Shown here: positions 1 through 6,099 of the stretch, one piece after another
Layout: every line of letters starts with the position of its first letter
Position numbering within the stretch: the first letter of the stretch is position 1
Source: Prevotella sp.
GTDB lineage: Bacteria > Bacteroidota > Bacteroidia > Bacteroidales > Bacteroidaceae
Length of the DNA stretch: 6,184 nt
Assembly (NCBI GenBank): GCA_022732315.1
Contig: JAIJUV010000151.1
Coordinates: forward strand, 1 to 6,184
Direction: 5' to 3'
The notes under the pieces: model-generated
Told to the model about the DNA's origin: nothing
Seen by the model: the letters and a program-made list of their open reading frames with translations, nothing else
The model's database searches: none
Program-made: the position numbers and the translations under genes

Positions 1-846
1 GTTGTCAAAACGGTAGTTGTTCATCAGGGTTACCTCGCTTGTCTTGTTCAGACAGGCATCATAGAGAGAAGTCTGCTTCAACTCACCAGTACGCATATCG
101 CGATAAGTCATCTCGTTATCAATAGGAAGATAAGAGGTGGTTCCGAGCTTGAAGTTGCCATACTCCTTCACGCTTCCATCACCCACATAAATGAATGGAG
201 CACTCTGGGTGGCATAGTTATAGACATTATGACTGTTGGCATACTTATACATAGCGGTAAATTCACCACGGTTGCCGTTATACTTCTTGGTGAGGAGCGC
301 CTTGTAAATCTGAGTACGGTCCTGATAAGGAGTTGACTTAATCTTGAAGGTTCCCGGGTCGAAATCCTGATACATATTAAAGCTGTAGTACCAGTCGCTT
401 CCCAAATCGCCATTCATATTCAAAGAAAATTCCTGCAATCCGAAGTGATTGCTCTTATAGTTCAGCGTACCATTGAAACCTTTCTGACCCTTCTGGGTAA
501 AAGAGTTCACGGCATAACCAATGTTACCAGTAGTGATGGCAGTTTCTGCAATCTTGAGCAAGCCCTGATGGCTCAAACTTGCATCGCCACGCCAGATGGT
601 ATTCACAGAGTGAGGATTGGTTGCATAAGTAACAGGCAGCCCATTCTCCAAAACGTTGACATCGGCAGAAGGCAAGCCTATCTGAATCTCACGAGGACCA
701 TTCGCACTGGCTGCATTGAGCATCACATTACGATTACCCTCTTCCTTCGCACTAGAATTATCATCCTGTGCAAAAGCTGCTGTAACATTTACCAATGAAA
801 GTGCAAGCATCACAGCTGCGCTCTTTCCGTTCAAAAAGTTGCTCAT
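1..846 (-). CDS. TonB-dependent outer-membrane receptor, N-terminal part (cut by window edge)
   Basis: The reading frame starts at an ATG at 846 and stays open for 282 codons to the left edge, so the C-terminal part is missing. Residues 1-26 form a Sec signal peptide with a hydrophobic core (about 10-25) and a likely cleavage in AFA|QDD. Residues about 40-115 look like a TonB plug: the stretch NVMLNAASANGPREIQIGLP, then VLENGLPV and GLLKIAETAITTGNIGYAVN, matches a Bacteroidales receptor type I know from memory. From about 120 the sequence turns to alternating, aromatic-rich strands (DWYYSFNMYQDFDPGTF) typical of a beta barrel. Such proteins import a ligand across the outer membrane with TonB/ExbBD energy. 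There is no N-terminal carboxypeptidase-like domain of the kind SusC proteins carry, and no SusD partner is visible, although a partner could lie off the left edge. The substrate cannot be told. The gene lies downstream of the HTCS on the same strand, with its own promoter at 895-902. I am fairly sure of the class and unsure of its role. Confidence 0.75.
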   Translation of the reverse strand, partial: MSNFLNGKSAAVMLALSLVNVTAAFAQDDNSSAKEEGNRNVMLNAASANGPREIQIGLPSADVNVLENGLPVTYATNPHSVNTIWRGDASLSHQGLLKIAETAITTGNIGYAVNSFTQKGQKGFNGTLNYKSNHFGLQEFSLNMNGDLGSDWYYSFNMYQDFDPGTFKIKSTPYQDRTQIYKALLTKKYNGNRGEFTAMYKYANSHNVYNYATQSAPFIYVGDGSVKEYGNFKLGTTSYLPIDNEMTYRDMRTGELKQTSLYDACLNKTSEVTLMNNYRFDN

Positions 847-894
847 AACTTTATTCGTTTAATTTTGTTAGCATTATTGTTTTGATTTCTGGTG

Positions 895-902
895 CAAAAG
901 TA
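895..902 (-). promoter_or_regulatory. Promoter of the TonB-dependent receptor gene (-7 element)
   Basis: On the minus strand the sequence reads TACTTTTGCACCAGA, fitting the Bacteroidota -7 consensus TAnnTTTG. Transcription would begin near 890, giving a leader of about 44 nt before the ATG at 846. No clean -33 TTTG element is seen at the usual distance, which fits a promoter that depends on an activator. Operator-like boxes lie upstream at 926-988. Confidence 0.6.
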
Positions 903-925
903 CATAAAGGTCTGAACAGCGGCTT

Positions 926-988
926 AAAAAATCATTTCATATGATACAAAAAATCGTTCAATGAAACATAATTGATACAGCATGAACG
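926..988 (-). promoter_or_regulatory. Candidate activator-binding region upstream of the receptor promoter
   Basis: Read on the minus strand, the segment holds TGTATCA (979-973), 12 bases, then TGAACGATTTTTT (960-948). These are followed by a second TGTATCA (948-942), 2 bases, then TGAAATGATTTTTT (939-926). The two TGTATCA copies are 31 bp apart, about three helical turns. An outer CGTTCA (988-983) mirrors the TGAACG. The region begins about 24 bp upstream of the -7 element, and the same two boxes recur at 1443-1501 above the next promoter. AraC-family regulators usually bind paired direct repeats, so the neighbouring HTCS is the natural candidate. The repetition is seen; the binding protein is inferred. 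Confidence 0.45.
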
Positions 989-1070
989 GATTTTATTAGG
1001 AGCTACAAGCACTATCAAAGGGGAAAAGAAAGTTGTAAACCTAAACAAAGATGCCCCCCAGATAACGAGA

Positions 1071-1114
1071 AGCAGATACCTATAAACGAAAAAGCAGATA
1101 CCCATAAACGAAAA
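1071..1114. repeat. 22-bp tandem duplication
   Basis: Two head-to-tail copies, 1071-1092 and 1093-1114, match at 21 of 22 bases; they differ only at T1081 versus C1103. Each begins AGCAGATACC and ends ATAAACGAAAA. A decayed third copy, with CAGATA joined straight to ACGAGA, precedes them at 1059-1070. The right copy supplies the T run of the minus-strand hairpin at 1111-1144, so the duplication lies just beyond that likely transcript end. It looks like replication slippage; no function is evident. Confidence 0.8.
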
Positions 1115-1144
1115 ACAGCTGCTGGTACTCACCCAACAGCTGCT
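1111..1144 (-). terminator. Likely intrinsic terminator (or attenuator), minus strand
   Basis: On the minus strand, arm AGCAGCTGTTGG (1144-1133), a 7-base loop GTGAGTA (1132-1126) and arm CCAGCAGCTGTT (1125-1114) pair over 12 positions, with two G-U wobbles in RNA. A run of five T (1115-1111), partly inside the stem, follows and then breaks at CG. The stem is strong and GC-rich in an otherwise AT-rich gap. The T run is short, so termination may be partial. It would end transcripts from the promoter at 1406-1413, or act as an attenuator ahead of the receptor gene. Confidence 0.55.
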
Positions 1145-1150
1145 CTTACT

Positions 1151-1280
1151 GATTTCCCAAAAACTAACTTTTCTTTTTCCCTAAAACAACTAAACCTAAA
1201 AACAAATTTCTTTTCCCTAAAACAACTAAACCTACAACCTGAATTTCTTTTTCCCAAATCTAACTAATCATTACCTGAAA
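1151..1280. repeat. Imperfect tandem repeats of about 37 bp
   Basis: Units run at 1170-1206, 1207-1243 and 1244-1280, each starting TTTCTTTT(T)CCC. The first two share the identical 20-base block CCCTAAAACAACTAAACCTA (1179-1198 and 1215-1234, offset 36). The second and third share the ending ACCTGAA. A shorter degenerate unit with CCCAAAAACTAAC lies at 1156-1168. The unit length is not a multiple of three and the frame is not kept between units, so these do not encode a peptide repeat. There are no unique spacers, so it is not a CRISPR array. Confidence 0.75.
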
Positions 1281-1405
1281 CAAACTTCTTACCTTCAAGA
1301 TCACTTCATACCTCTTGAATACTCAATCCTATAACCTTAAAACATAAACCTATGAAAATGCAACCATTTCGCATGAAACAATTTCTAAACTTTTAAACTC
1401 TGGTG

Positions 1406-1413
1406 CAAAGGTA
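1406..1413 (-). promoter_or_regulatory. Second leftward promoter, downstream of the HTCS gene
   Basis: The minus strand reads TACCTTTGCACCAGA, a full match to TAnnTTTG. Bases from TTTG through CCAGA are identical to the receptor promoter at 895-902. It lies about 110 bp after the HTCS stop codon and faces the repeats and hairpin described above, not an obvious gene. Operator-like boxes sit 30-90 bp upstream. No clear -33 element is present. Confidence 0.5.
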
Positions 1414-1442
1414 TGAAGTTTTGGTGAAAGTGATGTACACAT

Positions 1443-1501
1443 ATCGTTCAAAAAGTGACGAAAATGATACATTGAAACAATTTCCCCACTAAATGAACGA
1501 T
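1443..1501 (-). promoter_or_regulatory. Candidate activator-binding region upstream of the second leftward promoter
   Basis: On the minus strand TGTATCA (1471-1465) is followed after 14 bases by TGAACGAT (1450-1443), the same box pair, in the same order, as upstream of the receptor promoter (12-base gap there). An ATCGTTCA at 1501-1494 forms a perfect 8-bp inverted repeat with the TGAACGAT. The gap from TGAACGAT to the -7 element is 29 bp here and 50 bp at the other promoter, a difference of 21 bp or two helical turns, which would keep both on the same DNA face. A dyad GAAA-N3-TTTC at 1474-1484 recurs at 1375-1385. Confidence 0.45.
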
Positions 1502-1522
1502 ATTTCCCTTTATTTTCACGAT

Positions 1523-4321
1523 TTATGACCCAATTTCACCCGGCAGCATGCCGTATTCTTCCTTAAAACACTTGGTAAAATAAGACGGAGCAGAGAAACC
1601 TACATCATAGGCAACCTCAGAGACACTCATGCTGCGGCTTTCAAGCAGTCGCTTTGCCTTAGCCAAACGAGCCTTACGGAGCAAATCTACCACCGAAGAT
1701 CCCGTCATCGCCTTCACCTTGCGATAAAGCTGAACGCGGCTCAAGCCTATCTGCTTACCAATATCCTCTACACCAAACTCGCTGTCGGAGAGATTCTTCT
1801 GGATGATGGAATGCAGCTGCTTGAGGAACTGCTTGTCACGATCTTCCAGATGCGACTCTGCTATTTCCTGCTCTGCCTCCTCGGAACCCTGGAAAAGACG
1901 CTTCAGAAGCTTGCGCTGTTTCAGGAGATTCTCGATACGAGCCAGGAGCACCTTGCTATGGAATGGCTTGGTAATATAGGAGTCGGCTCCATGTTCATAA
2001 CCTTCTGCACGATGCTCCTCCAGATTCTTGGCGGTAAGCATAATGACAGGGATATGAGAGGTTGCCTTGTTCGTCTTCAACTGTTCGGTGAACTCCAAAC
2101 CATCCATCACCGGCATCATCACATCGCAGATGACCAAATCCGGAACTTCCTTCTTGGCTATCTCCAATCCTTCCTTGCCATCCACAGCCTCCATTACTAT
2201 ATAATCATCCTGCAAAAGCGTATGCTCATACTGACGGATATCATTGTTGTCATCGATGACCAGAACGGTTGGCTTATTGGTATTCTCGCTAACCAACTGC
2301 TGTACTTTTCCACATTTCCTCACGCCATCATCGATATATTGCAGTACAGACTCGTTTACCACATTCTTATTATCTGAATTAGAATTACTTACAGAGTTAT
2401 CCACATCCTCATCTTCCATGTGGATAACCAGTGATTTATCTACCTGTTCACGTGGGATTTCCACTATAAAGTCAGACCCCTTTCCCAATTCACTCTCAAC
2501 CCAGACTTCACCATGATGCAATTCCACAAACGACTTGACCAAAGCCAAGCCGATGCCGGTACCGCTGGCAGCCCCCTTAGCCTGGAAGAAGCGCTCGAAG
2601 ATCTTATCAGTCTCTTCCTTCTCGATTCCCTTGCCCGTATCTCGTACATGCAGACGCAGCTTTTCACCTTCATCTTCCAGAGAGACAAAGATATCGCCAC
2701 CAGCAGGAGTATATTTCAAGGCATTGCTCAAAAGATTGAAGATTACTCGGGCTATCTTCTCCTTATCGGCTACCACTTCATGACTGCCCTTGAAAGCCGC
2801 TATATCCAGATGGAGTTTGATTTGCTTGCGTTCGGCAGTAAGCTGGAAATCACCCACCCATACCGTCAAGGTTTTCACGATGTCGAAGCGATAAAGCTTC
2901 AAGTCCATCTTTCCGTTCTGAATCTTGCGGAAATCGAGGATGCTACTCACCAGCTGCTGCAGGGCGATGGCATTACGCTGCACCATCTTGAGCAGTTCCC
3001 GACTTTTGCCTTTGATGCCGCTATCTTCCAGTAGCATCTCCACAGGGTCGGCAATCAACGTTAACGGAGTTCGAAGTTCATGACTGATATTCGTAAAGAA
3101 TACCAGGCGAGAATGGGTCAGTTCCATAACCTCCTCATTCAGACGCTTCAATTCTTCGTTCTTTACTTCCAGCTCCCCATTCACTCGTTTCAGTTCATCA
3201 TTGGTTTTAGCCAGTTTCTCGTTGAGTTTCGCCTTTATCACATAGCCACGGAAAACCATAGTAGAGGCAACCAGACATACCAAGAGAAACAGGCACAATC
3301 CTACCAGCATGATTTTCTGAGAGTTATAATCAGCCAGATATCGATCAACCTGTTTATGCAAGGTTTTCAGATTGCGGGCTTGTCGCTCTGCATCCCTAGC
3401 CTCCATCAAGGTGAGTTCAGCATTTGCCTTGGTAATGATAGAGGTACTCATGTAGTTATCACGCTTATAAGGTTGACGCTTCAGAATCTTCATTGCCAGG
3501 GCTATCACCTCATCGCCCTTGGTAGGATAGAGATAGGAAGCCTCGAAGATGCCGTCACGCACCAGTTCCAGGCCACCACCCTCGGTAGCCATTCCATCCA
3601 CACCGGTATATTTATAATTACGCTTCACACCCATCTGCTGAACTGCCACATAGGCACCCCATGCCAGCCGGTCGTTGTGGGCAAAGACATAATCAAAATC
3701 TTGCGTCTTCTTCAAGATTCTTTTCATTGCCCTTATACCACCTTCTTCCTTCCAGTTTCCACTCTCAGAAGCAACCATCTGAATACCAGGATAAGATTTG
3801 ATGGCATCCATAAAGCCACGATGACGCTCCATGGCAGGCGATGAACCTTCCAAGCCACCTATTTCGACAACACGTCCATGCCCCTGCAACTGCTGGGCAA
3901 CAAACTTACCCATCGAATTGCCTATGGTATAGTTATCGCAACCGATGAATGCCGTATATTTGCCAGAATTGGTCTTGCGATCATAAAGTATCACAGGAAT
4001 ACCTTTGTCGTGAGCACGATCCACAGCCTTTGAGATGGCGCTCAACTGATTAGGAGAGATGATGAGCAGATCGACCCCCTCGTCTATAAACTGGTTAACC
4101 TGCTTGTTCTGCAATACATTATCATCATTCGACGAAGCAAGTTTCACTATGATGGAATCATTGAGATACTCACTCGTCTTCAACTCATCATTGAGCTTAT
4201 CACGCCAGACATCCTCTGAGCATTGAGAAACACCAATGACAAACTTCTTGGGTTGCTTGCTACAGCTGCCTAGCAACACGAGAAATGCCATATATATAAT
4301 AAGGTGCAAATAACGTTTCAT
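1523..4321 (-). CDS. Hybrid two-component system regulator with sugar-binding-protein-type sensor
   Basis: A complete 932-residue one-chain sensor, kinase and transcription factor. Residues 1-20 are an export signal ending in LGSC, a lipobox-like site (Cys20). Residues about 26-300 form a type 1 periplasmic sugar-binding fold of the ribose-binding kind: DLLIISP (84-90), GIPVILYDR (107-115), ERHRGF (165-170), HND (215-217) and GVDG (240-243) are its ligand-pocket motifs. One membrane span follows (about 337-357), then a coiled coil (about 362-402). The kinase has H-box SHELRTPL (His414), N-box with Asn533, DTGKGI (561-566) and GTGIGLAL (587-594). After an Asn/Ser-rich linker (about 635-680), the receiver has Asp690/Asp691, phosphoacceptor Asp733, Thr763 and Lys785. 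The C-terminus (about 840-930) is an AraC-type helix-turn-helix. All catalytic residues are present. This layout matches BT1754, the fructose sensor of B. thetaiotaomicron, but the ligand here is unknown. It probably activates neighbouring carbohydrate genes; the receptor downstream is a candidate target. Confidence 0.93.
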   Translation of the reverse strand: MKRYLHLIIYMAFLVLLGSCSKQPKKFVIGVSQCSEDVWRDKLNDELKTSEYLNDSIIVKLASSNDDNVLQNKQVNQFIDEGVDLLIISPNQLSAISKAVDRAHDKGIPVILYDRKTNSGKYTAFIGCDNYTIGNSMGKFVAQQLQGHGRVVEIGGLEGSSPAMERHRGFMDAIKSYPGIQMVASESGNWKEEGGIRAMKRILKKTQDFDYVFAHNDRLAWGAYVAVQQMGVKRNYKYTGVDGMATEGGGLELVRDGIFEASYLYPTKGDEVIALAMKILKRQPYKRDNYMSTSIITKANAELTLMEARDAERQARNLKTLHKQVDRYLADYNSQKIMLVGLCLFLLVCLVASTMVFRGYVIKAKLNEKLAKTNDELKRVNGELEVKNEELKRLNEEVMELTHSRLVFFTNISHELRTPLTLIADPVEMLLEDSGIKGKSRELLKMVQRNAIALQQLVSSILDFRKIQNGKMDLKLYRFDIVKTLTVWVGDFQLTAERKQIKLHLDIAAFKGSHEVVADKEKIARVIFNLLSNALKYTPAGGDIFVSLEDEGEKLRLHVRDTGKGIEKEETDKIFERFFQAKGAASGTGIGLALVKSFVELHHGEVWVESELGKGSDFIVEIPREQVDKSLVIHMEDEDVDNSVSNSNSDNKNVVNESVLQYIDDGVRKCGKVQQLVSENTNKPTVLVIDDNNDIRQYEHTLLQDDYIVMEAVDGKEGLEIAKKEVPDLVICDVMMPVMDGLEFTEQLKTNKATSHIPVIMLTAKNLEEHRAEGYEHGADSYITKPFHSKVLLARIENLLKQRKLLKRLFQGSEEAEQEIAESHLEDRDKQFLKQLHSIIQKNLSDSEFGVEDIGKQIGLSRVQLYRKVKAMTGSSVVDLLRKARLAKAKRLLESRSMSVSEVAYDVGFSAPSYFTKCFKEEYGMLPGEIGS

Positions 4322-4391
4322 ATCGCTTATACGTTTGTTATATTAAAAGATTGTTCACTTAGAGAAAGCCTTAAAGAACGACTTTTCGGTG

Positions 4392-4399
4392 CAAATTTA
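4392..4399 (-). promoter_or_regulatory. Promoter of the HTCS gene (-7 element)
   Basis: The minus strand reads TAAATTTGCACC, matching TAnnTTTG. Transcription would start near 4387, leaving a leader of about 65 nt before the ATG at 4321. The boxes TGTATCA and TGAACGAT found at the two leftward promoters downstream are not present here, so there is no sign of autoregulation through them. Confidence 0.55.
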
Positions 4400-4485
4400 C
4401 AACTTTTTTTTGGTTTTCTATCATTTGGTTCGTTTTTTACAAATATCAAGCAAAGATTTTTAAAGAAGATTATCAAAAAATGCAT

Positions 4486-4493
4486 TAATTTTG
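4486..4493 (+). promoter_or_regulatory. Promoter of the aspartate ammonia-lyase gene (-7 element)
   Basis: TAATTTTGCACC fits the TAnnTTTG consensus. The start of transcription would be near 4499, giving an AT-rich leader of about 70 nt. As is usual in this phylum, there is no clear Shine-Dalgarno ahead of the ATG at 4569. Confidence 0.6.
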
Positions 4494-4568
4494 CACCCAG
4501 AAAGATATATAACGAGAAAAAAAAGCAATCGACAATAAATAGTATAAACAACAAAAACTGAAAATATT

Positions 4569-5987
4569 ATGGCTGAAGAGAAAAAATTTAGAGTAGAGTC
4601 AGACCTTTTAGGTGAACTCAAGGTTCCTGCTGAAGCACTTTATGGTGTACAGACACAGCGCGGTATCAACAACTACCACATCTCTCGCAAGACGATGTGC
4701 AGCTATCCAGACTTCATCATCGCTATTGCATACGTGAAGCTGGCTGCTATTGAGACCAATCATACCCTCGGCGTTATCAACGACGAGATTTCTGGTGCCA
4801 TCTCTCAGGCTTGCCGCGAAATCATCGACGGCAAATGGCATGAGAACTTCCCTATCGACATGGTACAGGGTGGTGCAGGTACATCTGTCAACATGAACGC
4901 CAACGAGGTAATCGCCAACCGCGCACTCGAAATCATGGGCCACGAAAAGGCTGACTACCAGTACTGTTCTCCTAACGACCACTGCAACTGCGGTCAGAGT
5001 ACCAACGATGTATATCCTACTTCTATCCGCCTGGCTCTCATCCGTATGAACACCCATTTGATAGGTGCCCTTACAGGTTTGATCAGCGCATTCCGCTATA
5101 AGGCAGATGAGTATGCCGACGTTATCAAGATGGGCCGCACCCAGTTGCAGGATGCCGTTCCTATGTCTTTCGGACAGGAATTCAATGCATACGCCAACAA
5201 CCTGGAGGAGGAAATCCTCAACCTGGAACGCAACGTAAAACTCCTGCACGAGATCAACATGGGTGGTACAGCCATCGGTACCGGCTTGAATGCCGTTCCT
5301 GGCTTCGCCAAGCTCTGCGCAGCTAACCTCAGCAAGCTGACAGGTGAGAACTTCGAGACAGCTACCGACCTGGTAGAGGCAACACCTGATACAGGTGCTT
5401 ACGTAAGCTACTCTTCCGCTTTGAAGCGCTTGGCTATCAAGTTGTCTAAAATCTGTAACGACCTCCGTCTGATGGCATCAGGTCCTCGTTGCGGCTTGAA
5501 CGAAATCAACCTTCCTCCTAAGGCACCAGGTTCTTCTATCATGCCGGGCAAGGTGAACCCTGTGATCCCAGAGGTAACCAACCAGGTTTGCTTCAAGGTA
5601 ATCGGTAACGATGCTACCGTGAGCTTCGCTGCAGAGGCAGGACAGTTGGAGTTGAACGTAATGGAGCCTATCATCACAGAGAGTCTCTTCGAGAGCTTGA
5701 CATGGATGAAGAATGCCATCGAGACTCTGACATCAGAGTGTATTCTCGGCATCACCGTGAACAAGGAGCGTTGCTACGAGATGGTAAAGAACAGTATCGG
5801 CATCGTTACTGCCCTTAATCCCATCATCGGATATAAGAAGAGTTCCAAAGTGGCTAAAGAAGCTCATGCTACAGGACGCTCTGTTTATGACATTGTCATC
5901 GAGCAAGGAATCATGAGCAAGGAAGAACTCGACAAGGCACTCGACCCTAAGGAGATGCTGCAGTCGCACAAGTTTACGCTGAAATAA
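4569..5987 (+). CDS. aspA: Aspartate ammonia-lyase (aspartase)
   Basis: A complete 472-residue cytoplasmic enzyme that converts L-aspartate to fumarate and ammonia. It belongs to the aspartase/fumarase superfamily, whose members act as homotetramers with active sites built from three subunits. The three conserved regions are present: TSVNMN (105-110), with GQSTND (142-147) and GRTQLQDAVP (189-198) nearby, and the signature GSSIMPGKVNP (321-331), whose Ser322 should be the catalytic base on the mobile loop. Length and the N-terminal RVESDLLGELKVP are usual for aspartase. The ATG at 4569 gives the normal N-terminus. In anaerobic Bacteroidota the fumarate feeds fumarate reductase and succinate formation, while the ammonia supports nitrogen supply. 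It is divergent from the HTCS gene, has its own promoter and terminator, and looks monocistronic, with no asparaginase or dicarboxylate transporter beside it in this window. A class II fumarase is the main alternative, but the signature reads IMPGKVNP rather than the AMPYKRNP form I associate with fumarase C. Confidence 0.95.
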   Translation: MAEEKKFRVESDLLGELKVPAEALYGVQTQRGINNYHISRKTMCSYPDFIIAIAYVKLAAIETNHTLGVINDEISGAISQACREIIDGKWHENFPIDMVQGGAGTSVNMNANEVIANRALEIMGHEKADYQYCSPNDHCNCGQSTNDVYPTSIRLALIRMNTHLIGALTGLISAFRYKADEYADVIKMGRTQLQDAVPMSFGQEFNAYANNLEEEILNLERNVKLLHEINMGGTAIGTGLNAVPGFAKLCAANLSKLTGENFETATDLVEATPDTGAYVSYSSALKRLAIKLSKICNDLRLMASGPRCGLNEINLPPKAPGSSIMPGKVNPVIPEVTNQVCFKVIGNDATVSFAAEAGQLELNVMEPIITESLFESLTWMKNAIETLTSECILGITVNKERCYEMVKNSIGIVTALNPIIGYKKSSKVAKEAHATGRSVYDIVIEQGIMSKEELDKALDPKEMLQSHKFTLK

Positions 5988-6003
5988 ATTTTTCCATAAC
6001 CAG

Positions 6004-6019
6004 TCAGCTTATTAGCTGA
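6004..6019 (+). other. Small hairpin after aspA
   Basis: TCAGCT (6004-6009) and AGCTGA (6014-6019) pair over 6 bp around a 4-base loop, 16 bases after the aspA stop codon. No T run follows, so it is not itself a terminator. It may protect the mRNA 3' end or be incidental. Confidence 0.35.
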
Positions 6020-6029
6020 AATTACAAGA

Positions 6030-6080
6030 AACCTGTAAGCGTATTCCCAATTTGGAATATAGCTTACAGGTTCTTTTTAT
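6030..6080 (+). terminator. Intrinsic terminator of aspA
   Basis: AACCTGTAAGC (6030-6040) pairs perfectly over 11 bp with GCTTACAGGTT (6062-6072), followed by CTTTTTAT. The loop holds a second stem, TATTCC with GGAATA, making a tall stacked hairpin. It lies 43 bases past the stop codon. The minus-strand side is followed by only a short T-rich stretch, so it mainly serves aspA. Confidence 0.85.
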
Positions 6081-6091
6081 ATCATTTCTTT

Positions 6092-6099
6092 TACCTTTG
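6092..6099 (+). promoter_or_regulatory. Promoter for a gene beyond the right edge
   Basis: TACCTTTGCACC, just after the aspA terminator, matches the -7 consensus TAnnTTTG. Transcription would begin near 6105. The remaining roughly 80 bases look like a leader: the only ATG (6152) meets a TAG after two codons, so the coding sequence probably starts outside the window. Confidence 0.5.

Larger units (their letters stand above)
1108..1400 (-). ncRNA. Candidate small RNA or terminated leader, about 290 nt
   Basis: A well-formed -7 element at 1413-1406 predicts a start near 1400 on the minus strand, and the hairpin with T run at 1144-1111 predicts an end near 1108. Between them no frame shows a credible gene: the longest simple candidate is a 22-codon frame (ATG at 1374-1372, TGA at 1308-1306) without a recognisable ribosome site. 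The interior is mostly the imperfect 37-bp repeats, which give the RNA repeated UAGGUUUAGUUGUUUUAGGG segments in single-strand-looking, U/A/G-rich sequence. Both ends are inferred from signals only. Alternatives are an attenuated long leader of the receptor gene, or a decayed gene that kept its promoter. I do not recognise any known RNA family. Confidence 0.4.
847..1522. other. Long intergenic region without a convincing protein gene
   Basis: This 676-base gap between the HTCS stop codon and the receptor start is AT-rich and holds no reading frame I can defend. It contains two leftward promoters (895-902, 1406-1413), an operator-like region above each (926-988, 1443-1501), a 22-bp tandem duplication (1071-1114), a hairpin with T run (1111-1144) and imperfect tandem repeats of about 37 bp (1151-1280). 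The 8-mer TAAACCTA occurs four times (1036, 1191, 1227, 1345). I see no clear terminator directly after the HTCS stop codon, so some read-through into the gap is possible. Confidence 0.7.
4322..4568. other. Divergent promoter region between the HTCS and aspartate ammonia-lyase genes
   Basis: This 247-base AT-rich gap holds two outward-facing -7 elements, 4392-4399 (left) and 4486-4493 (right), about 90 bp apart. I see no extra gene, strong inverted repeat or terminator in it. Short open frames here come from poly-A/T sequence and have no family resemblance. Confidence 0.65.

Noticed and set aside
932..1132. A 66-codon minus-strand frame in the gap before the receptor gene
   Set aside because: It starts at a GTG inside the hairpin loop, runs through the 22-bp duplication and the operator-like boxes, and has no ribosome site or family resemblance. 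Its hydrophobic look comes from T-rich repeats.
1151..1280. CRISPR array
   Set aside because: The 36-38 bp units are directly adjacent and diverged, with no unique spacers and no cas genes.
1306..1374. A 22-codon minus-strand frame near the start of the putative small RNA, possibly a leader peptide
   Set aside because: No ribosome-binding signal and no revealing composition such as a run of one amino acid; frames this short are expected by chance.
1443..1501. Invertible promoter flanked by inverted repeats, as in Bacteroides phase variation
   Set aside because: The inverted repeat is only 8 bp, does not enclose the -7 element, and no site-specific recombinase gene is near.
3080..3844. A 254-codon plus-strand frame opposite the HTCS gene
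   Set aside because: It lies wholly antisense to well-conserved sensor and kinase sequence and has no recognisable domain; it is a by-product of codon use.
4608..5249. A 213-codon minus-strand frame opposite aspA
   Set aside because: It is antisense to the conserved aspartase core and has no promoter or family resemblance.
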